From Cupriavidus neocaledonicus (GTDB taxonomy: Bacteria > Pseudomonadota > Gammaproteobacteria > Burkholderiales > Burkholderiaceae): a DNA stretch of 62,786 nt. The notes under the pieces were generated by a model that saw nothing but the letters and a program-made list of their open reading frames with translations, ran no database searches and was not told the origin of the DNA. The translations under genes and the position numbers were made by a program. The DNA is taken from positions 1 through 62,786 of the forward strand of contig NZ_AQUR01000073.1 in NCBI RefSeq assembly GCF_000372525.1. Direction: 5' to 3'. Of the stretch, positions 56,175-62,786 are shown piece by piece; positions within the stretch are counted from its first letter, which is position 1, and every line of letters starts with the position of its first letter.

Positions 56175-56357
56175 GACTTGTCTCCTGATTGAGCGCTCTG
56201 GCTTCGCGCGCCCTGGTAGTAGCGGCAGCGGTTCCAACATATACGCCTGCCGGAACATTGCCTTATTGGGAAATCGGCATTCCTCACCACATAGCTTTCG
56301 GACAGCCTTTGCCTCTTTGCGGGCGGTCTGACGGATTGAGTCTCAGTCGTGCCTTTC
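56074..56357. other. intergenic region between the MFS and aldehyde dehydrogenase genes
   Basis: 284 bases. The left part holds the 34-codon leader frame; the rest has no supported gene. Its GC is visibly lower than the rest of the window. Confidence 0.5.
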
Positions 56358-57806
56358 TCAGAAGGGGTAGTGACGCGGGGTCGTTTGAACGGTCACCCAC
56401 CGCAGATCGGTGAAGGCCTCGACACCGGCTTTCCCGCCGAAATGGCCAATGCCACTCCCTTTGACGCCGCCAAATGGCATCTGCGCTTCGTCGTGCACCG
56501 TGGGTCCGTTCACGTGGCAGATGCCGGACTCGATGCGTCCCGCTACCTGGATGGCGCGGGCCACATCACGGCCGAAGACCGCGGCTGCGAGGCCGTATTC
56601 GTTATCGTTGGCGCAAGCGATCGCCTCTTCGACGCCACTGACCCGCACGATGCCCTTCACGGGGCCGAAGGCCTCCTCGCGGAAGATGCGCATGTCCGGC
56701 GTTACGTGGTCGAGCAGGGTCGCGGGCATCAGCGTGTCGTTCGCCGTGCCACCGGCTACGAGCTTCGCGCCTTTCAACAGCGCATCATCGATCAGTTCGT
56801 TGCAGCGCCTTGCCGTGCTCATGTCCACGACTGAGCCGAGGACCACCGGGCCAAGGCGGGGGTCCCCGAGAGGAAGACTCGATGCACGTGCGCTCAGCCT
56901 GGCAACGAAATCATCGGCGATGGCTGAATCGACGATGATCCGCTCGGTCGACATGCAAATCTGTCCCGAATTGGCGAACGCACCGAACACGGCCGCGTTG
57001 ACGGCGGCGTCGACATCGGCGTCGTCGAGGACGACCAGCGGCGCCTTGCCGCCGAGTTCGAGAACCACGGGCTTCAGGTACTTCGCGCAGGTCGCGGCAA
57101 TGAGCTTGCCCACGTGGGTGGACCCCGTGAAGTTGATTCGTCGCACAGCCGGGTGCGAAACCATGGCTTCGACTACAGCAGCCGCGTCGGCCGGCGCATT
57201 GGTGACAAAGTTCACCACGCCCTTGGGCAGCCCGGCCTCTTGCAGCGCCTCGATGATGAGGCCGTGTGTCGCCGGACAGATCTCGCTGCCCTTGAGCACC
57301 ACCGTATTGCCACAAGCCAGTGGCGTCGCGATGGCCCGTACCGCCAGGATCACGGGCGCGTTCCAGGGCGCGATGCCCAGGACAACCCCCGCAGGCTGTC
57401 GCACACCCATGGCGAGGTTGCCGGGCACGTCGGAAGGAATGATCTCGCCACCGATCTGTGTGGTCAGCGATGCGGCCTCTAAGAGCATACCGGCCGCAAG
57501 GTGAACGTTAAAGCCTGCCCAGATCGCCGACGCGCCGGTCTCGGACGCGATGGCTGCCGTGAATGCCTCGGCTTTCGCTTCGAGCGCTTGTGCGGCCTTC
57601 GTCAACATCGTTCTGCGCTCGGTTGGGCCGGTGCGTGACCATGTCTTGAAGGCCGCGGCGGCAGCGTCGACCGCCGCGACCGCGTCTTCCTCGGTCGCCG
57701 CGGGCGCCACCGACGCAACGCTGCCGTCGAGCGGATTGCGCCGCTCGAAGGTGGCGCCATTGCGGGCCTGGACTTGCTCGCCGTTGATCCACATCGAAAT
57801 CTTCAT
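56358..57806 (-). CDS. aldehyde dehydrogenase, benzaldehyde/vanillin dehydrogenase type
   Basis: 482 residues from ATG 57806 (MKISMWINGEQVQARNGATF), GGAG upstream. Catalytic Cys284 (GQICMSTERI), general base Glu250 (LELGGKAP) and the NAD-contact APWNAPVIL and GSTHVGK are intact. Placed between mdlC and the transporter, it fits oxidation of benzaldehyde (the MdlC product) to benzoate, as MdlD does. Sequence by eye is closest to the salicylaldehyde/vanillin group. Substrate inferred. Confidence 0.9.
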   Translation of the reverse strand: MKISMWINGEQVQARNGATFERRNPLDGSVASVAPAATEEDAVAAVDAAAAAFKTWSRTGPTERRTMLTKAAQALEAKAEAFTAAIASETGASAIWAGFNVHLAAGMLLEAASLTTQIGGEIIPSDVPGNLAMGVRQPAGVVLGIAPWNAPVILAVRAIATPLACGNTVVLKGSEICPATHGLIIEALQEAGLPKGVVNFVTNAPADAAAVVEAMVSHPAVRRINFTGSTHVGKLIAATCAKYLKPVVLELGGKAPLVVLDDADVDAAVNAAVFGAFANSGQICMSTERIIVDSAIADDFVARLSARASSLPLGDPRLGPVVLGSVVDMSTARRCNELIDDALLKGAKLVAGGTANDTLMPATLLDHVTPDMRIFREEAFGPVKGIVRVSGVEEAIACANDNEYGLAAAVFGRDVARAIQVAGRIESGICHVNGPTVHDEAQMPFGGVKGSGIGHFGGKAGVEAFTDLRWVTVQTTPRHYPF

Positions 57807-57856
57807 TGGTTTGTCTCCGGAACGGTCTTGAATGGAAGCAGGAGCGGTCGGTTTGC

Positions 57857-59476
57857 TCAACCGACCTGAACCTCCACGACGTTTGGCGCCTTGCCGGCCA
57901 GGGCAAGCTCAAGAGCCGCCCGCAGATCGCCGGGATCGCTGACGCGTGTGGCAGCGCATCCCATGCCCTTTGCCAGCGACACGAAATCGATGTCGGGCAG
58001 TTCCGTTCCCTGAACGACATCGGCTGCAGAGAACCCGAACACGGGCGCGAACTCCTGCAGCGCAGCGTACCGACGGTTGTTCAGGATCACGAAAGTGATC
58101 GGCAGCTTGAGTTGCGCCGCGGTCCACAGCGCCTGTATCGAGTACATGCTGGAACCGTCGCCCATCAGGCAGACGACGCGGCTGCCCGGTTTCCCGAGCG
58201 CTACGCCCACCGCTGCCGGCATGCCGTAGCCGAGACCGCCGCTGTCCATCGTGAAGAAGGTTTCGCTGCGGGTGATTGGCAGATAGGCTTGCATCACCGG
58301 GCGCGCGCTCGGTGCTTCCTCGACCACGATGTCTTCGGGCGCTTTCACCTCCGCTAACGTCTGCAGGACATAGGCAACTGACATCAACGGCGAAGCCTCT
58401 GCCCGTGGCGACTTGATCCTGGCCGGCGGCACGGCCCGAACCTGCGGCACCGGGCGGGCGAGCAGATCCAGTACTCCCAGGCGGATGCTGCCGACCGCCG
58501 ACATTCCGACCGGCGTCCAGGCCGCGGTATCCGGGTCCTCGGTGAGCTGGCACAACGTAGCACCGCTGGGGATGTGTGGTCCCGCGCCTTCGACGTGATA
58601 CGTGAACGCGGGCGCGCCAATGGCCAGGATCAGGTCATGGTCACCGAGCAGTTTGACGATGCGCTCGCGCATTGCGGGCAGGAAGCCGGCGAACAACCGA
58701 TGATCTTCGGGGAAACTGCACCGGCCTGACATCGGCGCCGCCCACACGCGGGCGTTGTGCGCCTCTGCCAGCGCAACGACCTCGTTCCACGCGTTGTCCC
58801 GATCGATCGCGGCACCGACGACCATCGCCGGTCGATGACTTGCATCCAGCGCGTCGCCGATTTTTGCCAGAACGGCAGGCTGCGGGCGAAGCTCCGTACT
58901 CACAACCCGTGCCGGCACCAACTCTGCTGGCTGGTCCCAGTCGTCTACCGGCACCGACACGAGCACGGGGCCACGAGGCGGCATCATCGCGATGTAGTAC
59001 GCCCGCGCGATGGCTTGCGGCACGTCCTGAGCGCGCGCTGGCTCGATGCTCCATTTCACATAGGGCTTGGGGAGTTCAGTGGCTTGGGTGGATGACAGGA
59101 ATGGTTCGAAAGGGAGGATCGAACGCGCCTGCTGGCCTGCCGTGATCACCATCGGCGTGCGATTCTTGTGAGCGGTAAAGATGTTGCCCATCGCATTGCC
59201 CACGCCTGCTGCCGAATGCAGGTTCACGAAGGACGCGTTTCGCGTTGCCTGGGCGTAGCCATCCGCCATGCCGACCACGGTAGCCTCCTGCAGACCCAGC
59301 ACGTAGCGGAAGTCGCCGGGGAAATCGCGGAACATCGGGAGCTCAGTCGAACCCGGGTTCGCGAACACGGATGTCATGCCGAAACGACGCATGAGGTCGA
59401 CAACGGCCGCGCGCACGGTGACGGTGCCGGGTTGGCTGGCTGCTTCGACGACGGCGAGGGGTACGGGTCCGGTCAT
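57857..59476 (-). CDS. mdlC: benzoylformate decarboxylase
   Basis: 539 residues, thiamine diphosphate enzyme. Ser43, Glu64 and His87 fit Ser26, Glu47 and His70 of P. putida benzoylformate decarboxylase with a constant offset of 17. A candidate for its His281 is His294 (FTYHVEGAG). The cofactor motif is GDGSSMYSIQ ending NN. It gives benzaldehyde and CO2. An N-terminal extension of about 17 residues is present. Divergent from the LysR gene. Confidence 0.93.
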   Translation of the reverse strand: MTGPVPLAVVEAASQPGTVTVRAAVVDLMRRFGMTSVFANPGSTELPMFRDFPGDFRYVLGLQEATVVGMADGYAQATRNASFVNLHSAAGVGNAMGNIFTAHKNRTPMVITAGQQARSILPFEPFLSSTQATELPKPYVKWSIEPARAQDVPQAIARAYYIAMMPPRGPVLVSVPVDDWDQPAELVPARVVSTELRPQPAVLAKIGDALDASHRPAMVVGAAIDRDNAWNEVVALAEAHNARVWAAPMSGRCSFPEDHRLFAGFLPAMRERIVKLLGDHDLILAIGAPAFTYHVEGAGPHIPSGATLCQLTEDPDTAAWTPVGMSAVGSIRLGVLDLLARPVPQVRAVPPARIKSPRAEASPLMSVAYVLQTLAEVKAPEDIVVEEAPSARPVMQAYLPITRSETFFTMDSGGLGYGMPAAVGVALGKPGSRVVCLMGDGSSMYSIQALWTAAQLKLPITFVILNNRRYAALQEFAPVFGFSAADVVQGTELPDIDFVSLAKGMGCAATRVSDPGDLRAALELALAGKAPNVVEVQVG

Positions 59477-59597
59477 TTCGCGCTTTCCTTCCGTTGTGCG
59501 CCGGGCGAGTCGCAGCGCTTATCTCGATGGCGCAAGTGTGAAAGTTCGCCACCCCCGTGAAAATTGCTTTTTCGAGAGAAAGTCATTACCGTTCGGC
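59477..59597. promoter_or_regulatory. divergent mdlC-LysR promoter region
   Basis: 121 bases. GAAAA-TTGCT-TTTTC (59559-59573) is an inverted repeat just before the LysR gene and a candidate LysR-type site. It is AT-richer than its surroundings. Confidence 0.5.
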
Positions 59598-60506
59598 ATG
59601 ACTTTCGATCTTCAATATCTTGTCGCCTTCAACGCCATCGTTTCGTCCGGAAGCCTTGGTCGCGCGGCTGATGCCTTGAACGTGACGCAACCCGCGCTGA
59701 GCCGCACGATTCGCCGGCTCGAGGAGCAGGTTGGCGCACCTCTGTTCGAGCGTCACTCGAAGGGTATGCAGTTGACGGATGTGGGCAAAGCGTTGCAGCC
59801 CCACGCGCTCCTTTTGCAACGCGAGTCCGAGCATGCGAATGAGCACATCAAGGCGATGCTGGGCCTGGCTAAAGGAACGATTCGCGTCGGCGCGGTCGGC
59901 AGCATCGCCTGCCTGGTGCTTCCATTGGCAATCGGCAGCACTTGCAAGAAGTGGCCAAATCTTCAGGTCCAGATCATCGAAGGAGTCTGGGATCGCCTTG
60001 CTGACGCGCTTGTCTCGCACGAAATCGATCTGGCGCTGGGGGTCGAGGTCGAAGACACCGACGAGATCGTCGCTATCAAGGATTGCCGTTGGGAGGACAC
60101 CAGCTACGTGGTTGCTGGTCGGCGCCATCCCTTGCGAAAAAAACCAGATCTGGAGCTCGCTGATACGCTGCAAGAGCGTTGGGCCATGCTTCCGAAAGGC
60201 ACCGCGCCTTTCGAGCACATGAAGAAAGTCTTTTCGCGACAGAACCTGGCCTTGCCCAATGTCGTCGTCGAAACACGTTCGGTCACTGCGCTCAAGAGCC
60301 TGATTGGCCGTTCAGGTTTCCTCGGCTGGATGCCCGAGCCCATGTACGACGCCGAGCGCAAGGCGGGGCTCATCGACGCGCTGGAGATACCAGGCGCCAG
60401 CGACAAGAGAGTTCTGACTGCGTTCCGTCGAAGGGCCGGCATGCTGCCCGGTCCTTCGATCAAGCTACTCGAGGAACTGCGCGCGCTAACGGCGCAACTC
60501 TCATGA
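59598..60506 (+). CDS. LysR family regulator
   Basis: 302 residues from ATG 59598 (MTFDLQYLVAFNAIVSSGSL). N-terminal winged HTH: SLGRAADALNVTQPALSRTIRRLEEQVGAPLFERHSKGMQLT. A LysR-substrate domain follows from about residue 90. The start is set by the family HTH; upstream readings are shadows. Likely activates the mdlC unit with an aromatic acid inducer. Confidence 0.92.
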   Translation: MTFDLQYLVAFNAIVSSGSLGRAADALNVTQPALSRTIRRLEEQVGAPLFERHSKGMQLTDVGKALQPHALLLQRESEHANEHIKAMLGLAKGTIRVGAVGSIACLVLPLAIGSTCKKWPNLQVQIIEGVWDRLADALVSHEIDLALGVEVEDTDEIVAIKDCRWEDTSYVVAGRRHPLRKKPDLELADTLQERWAMLPKGTAPFEHMKKVFSRQNLALPNVVVETRSVTALKSLIGRSGFLGWMPEPMYDAERKAGLIDALEIPGASDKRVLTAFRRRAGMLPGPSIKLLEELRALTAQLS

Positions 60507-60870
60507 TTGTCTTGACGCTGGGTCAGCGGATCTTCGGCACCGTGGTGGTTCGTGCGGCACGACTGTGAAAGACTGCATTCTGGCCTCACGCCTGCCGTGA
60601 CTTCCCGGACAACCCATCGGTCGAGGCGGTACCCGTTGAACTGCATTTGCGCACTGCCCGCCGGGGATTGATCGACTGTCTGAAGCGGCTGCAGGCCAAT
60701 GGAGTGGCCCACACCACATCTCATGCGCGGTTAAATGGCATGCAGCCGCAGCAGGGCACCGCTGACCACAGCGGTGAGCTCGCTCGTTCACGAAGGGCAA
60801 CCTGGCTGCTGAAGAAGAGGGTGGCCCGCTCAGCGATCTCCACCATGCATGTTGCAGTTTGCGCGGCAGC
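60507..60870. other. intergenic region after the LysR gene
   Basis: 364 bases between convergent genes. Short open frames exist on both strands but none with a family or good ribosome site. I see nothing I can name. Confidence 0.5.
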
Positions 60871-61602
60871 TCAAGCCTCGACCATTCCCAGGAACTGCTG
60901 CAGTTCGTGCGTCTGTGGCCGGCCGAACACTTCGTTGGGCGCGCCGGTTTCGTGGACCTTGCCCTGATGCATGAAGACGACGCGGTCGCACACCTCGCGC
61001 GCAAAGCGCATTTCGTGCGTCACCATCAGCAGGGTCATGCCATCGGCCGCGAGACTGCGCACAACTTGCAGTACCTCGTTGACAAGTTCCGGATCCAGCG
61101 CGGAGGTGATTTCGTCGCATAGCAGCGCGGTTGGCTGCATGGCAAGCGCGCGGGCGATGGCGACACGTTGCTGCTGGCCGCCAGACAGTTGGTCCGGATA
61201 CGCATCGAACTTGGCCGAAAGCCCGACCCGTGCCAGGTTCAGTTCGGCCAGCTCGCGGGCCTCGGCCTGCGACGCGCCCTTGACGATCATCGGCGACAGC
61301 ATCACGTTGCGCCCGGCGCTCAGGTGCGGAAACAGATTGAACTGCTGGAAAATCATGCCTACCTTCAGCCGCAGCGCGCGCAATTGCAGTTCGCTGTCGG
61401 CCAGGTGCGCACCGGCCACGGTGATGGCGCCCGCATCGATGCTTTCCAGCCCGTTGATGCAACGTAGCAGCGTGCTCTTGCCCGAGCCACTCTTGCCGAT
61501 AATGGCGATGACTTCGCCGGGTTCGACTGAGAGCGAAACGCCCTTCAGCACCTCGTTGCTGCCAAACGACTTGCGAACCTGATCAATGGCGATAAGCGGC
61601 AT
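60871..61602 (-). CDS. polar amino acid ABC transporter ATP-binding protein
   Basis: 243 residues, GlnQ-type. Walker [20 protein letters not shown]-loop [12 protein letters not shown], signature [15 protein letters not shown], Walker [13 protein letters not shown] and H-loop [11 protein letters not shown]. It overlaps the permease gene by 20 bases. The ligand cannot be told. Confidence 0.96.
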   Translation of the reverse strand: MPLIAIDQVRKSFGSNEVLKGVSLSVEPGEVIAIIGKSGSGKSTLLRCINGLESIDAGAITVAGAHLADSELQLRALRLKVGMIFQQFNLFPHLSAGRNVMLSPMIVKGASQAEARELAELNLARVGLSAKFDAYPDQLSGGQQQRVAIARALAMQPTALLCDEITSALDPELVNEVLQVVRSLAADGMTLLMVTHEMRFAREVCDRVVFMHQGKVHETGAPNEVFGRPQTHELQQFLGMVEA

Positions 61603-62239
61603 GGAATTTCCTCTCCAGCATCTTGCTGTATTGCGAAAGCGGCCAGCACAGCGCGAAATACATCAGCGCCACGGCGGCATATACGGTAAAGGGTTGGAAG
61701 GTGGCGTTCACAATCATCGTGCCCGCCTTGGACAGCTCGGTGAAGCCGATGACCGACGCCAGCGCCGTGCCCTTGATGACCTGGACACCGAAGCCAACGG
61801 TCGGTGCCACGGCAATCCGCAAGGCCTGCGGCAGGATCACGTGACGCATCTGCTGCACGTAGTTCATCGCCAGGCTGCCTGAGGCTTCCCACTGGCCGCG
61901 CGGTATGGCTTCCACGCAGCCGCGCCAGATCTCGGCCAGGAAGGCCGATGTCCACAGCGTTAGCGCAAGCCCGGCGGCCAGCCACGCTGGCACCTCGATG
62001 CCGAACAGTGCAAGTCCGAAGAATGCGAGGAACAGCTGCATCAGGAGCGGCGTACCCTGGAAAAGCTCGATGTACGCCTGCGCCAGGCGTCTTGCTGCCG
62101 GGCGCTTGCCGGTACGCATCAACAGCACCAGGAGGCCAACGACGCCACCGCCCACAAACGCAACCAATGACAGCAGCACCGTCCAGCGTGCTGCCAACAG
62201 CAGGTTGCGGACGATATCCCACAACGTGAACTCGATCAT
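61583..62239 (-). CDS. polar amino acid ABC transporter permease 1
   Basis: 218 residues, about five helices, HisM/GlnP type. Marks: YIELFQGTPLLMQLFLAFFGLALFG and the EAA loop EASGSLAMNYVQQMRHVILPQALRIA. Overlaps the next permease gene by four bases (ATGA). Confidence 0.95.
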   Translation of the reverse strand: MIEFTLWDIVRNLLLAARWTVLLSLVAFVGGGVVGLLVLLMRTGKRPAARRLAQAYIELFQGTPLLMQLFLAFFGLALFGIEVPAWLAAGLALTLWTSAFLAEIWRGCVEAIPRGQWEASGSLAMNYVQQMRHVILPQALRIAVAPTVGFGVQVIKGTALASVIGFTELSKAGTMIVNATFQPFTVYAAVALMYFALCWPLSQYSKMLERKFHAAYRH

Positions 62240-62786
62240 GCCGCCCTCCGCGCAAAAAGCTGCCGGCCAATGCCGCGCAGCAATTGCCGCAGCAGCAGGG
62301 CCAGAAGAAGATAGATCGCTGTGCTCACCAGATAGACCTCAAAGGCGCGGAAGTTTCGCCCCTGGATGAAATTGGCCGCATACGTCAGGTCTTGCGCCGC
62401 GATCTGCGAACAGACAGCGGATCCGAGCATCACGATCACAATCTGGCTCGACAGCGCTGGCCAGATCTTCTGCAATGCCGGGCGCAGCACGACGTGCCGG
62501 AACACCTGGAACGGTGACATGGCCAGGCTCGCACCGGCTTCGAACTGCCCGCGCGGGGTGGCAGCCAGACCGGCGCGCACGATCTCGGTACCGTAGGCGC
62601 CCAGGTTGATCACCATGGCCAGCGATGCCGCCACCATTTCGGGCAGGTGCACGCCAAGGCTGGGCAGCCCGAAGAAGATGAAGAACAGCTGGATCAGGAA
62701 CGGCGTGTTCCGGATCAGCTCCACATAGGTGCTGACCACGGGGCGAAGCCAGGCGGGTCCCTGGGTCTTGGCCCAGGCACCCGCCA
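62236..62786 (-). CDS. polar amino acid ABC transporter permease 2, N terminus beyond the edge
   Basis: The minus-strand frame is open to the window edge (WLRPVVSTYVELIRNTPFL...), so the start is outside. About 183 residues are visible: NTPFLIQLFFIFFGLPSLG and the EAA loop EAGASLAMSPFQVFRHVVLRPAL. Its stop overlaps permease 1. A GTG at 62739 is not the start, as the first membrane part would be missing. Confidence 0.93.
   Translation of the reverse strand, partial: AGAWAKTQGPAWLRPVVSTYVELIRNTPFLIQLFFIFFGLPSLGVHLPEMVAASLAMVINLGAYGTEIVRAGLAATPRGQFEAGASLAMSPFQVFRHVVLRPALQKIWPALSSQIVIVMLGSAVCSQIAAQDLTYAANFIQGRNFRAFEVYLVSTAIYLLLALLLRQLLRGIGRQLFARRAA

Noticed and set aside
60507..60870. Short frames on both strands after the LysR gene, perhaps a broken gene
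   Set aside because: No recognisable family, no ribosome site, and no continuous similarity to a known protein that I can see.

Overview
The window looks like a chromosomal or megaplasmid stretch of a Burkholderiaceae betaproteobacterium, most likely Cupriavidus or a close relative. The basis is the very high GC, GC-ending codons, a Burkholderia-type porin, a Bug-type solute receptor, and the gene content of the glycine betaine locus. This taxonomic call is by inspection and not by alignment. Almost every gene belongs to a catabolic or uptake module. No rRNA, tRNA, CRISPR array, phage gene or intact insertion sequence was seen.

Bases 1-31442 are a nearly complete glycine betaine degradation island. 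GbcAB (22390-24797) demethylates betaine to dimethylglycine. DgcAB with its own electron-transfer flavoprotein EtfAB (16383-22336) takes this to sarcosine. SoxBDAG (3357-8567) takes sarcosine to glycine. GlyA joins glycine with C1-tetrahydrofolate to give serine, and Sda deaminates serine to pyruvate. The C1 units are handled by PurU, the glutathione-independent formaldehyde dehydrogenase FdhA and a glutathione-dependent one cut by the left edge. FolB, from folate synthesis, sits inside the sarcosine oxidase unit. Uptake is served by a betaine-binding protein, ChoVW and a porin. Three GlxA-type AraC regulators flank the units. A shared operator-like sequence lies about 160-180 bases before the first gene of each of the three main transcription units (sda-sox, glyA-dgc-gbc, choVW), with a related copy before the left-edge dehydrogenase gene.

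Bases 31443-46830 are a divergent organosulfur-type locus. Leftward runs an eight-gene unit: FMN reductase, three tandem SfnB/DszC-type flavin oxidoreductases, a DszA/NtaA-type flavin monooxygenase, and a complete MetQNI importer. Rightward runs a dipeptide-type ABC importer with a fused double ATPase and a small AhpD-like protein. The substrate is unknown; this is the least characterised system in the window.

Bases 47289-53166 hold a two-gene cassette (AspT/YidE-type transporter plus D-2-hydroxyacid dehydrogenase) and a hexuronate mini-cluster: UxuA, an orphan Bug receptor and a GntR regulator. Between uxuA and the regulator lie three GGT-N2-ACC operator-like sites.

A degenerate ISL3-type transposase fragment (about 53170-53417) separates this from a mandelate branch (53464-60506): MdlB, an MFS importer with a 34-residue coupled leader, an aldehyde dehydrogenase, MdlC and a divergent LysR regulator. 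The window ends in a polar amino acid ABC importer, cut by the right edge.
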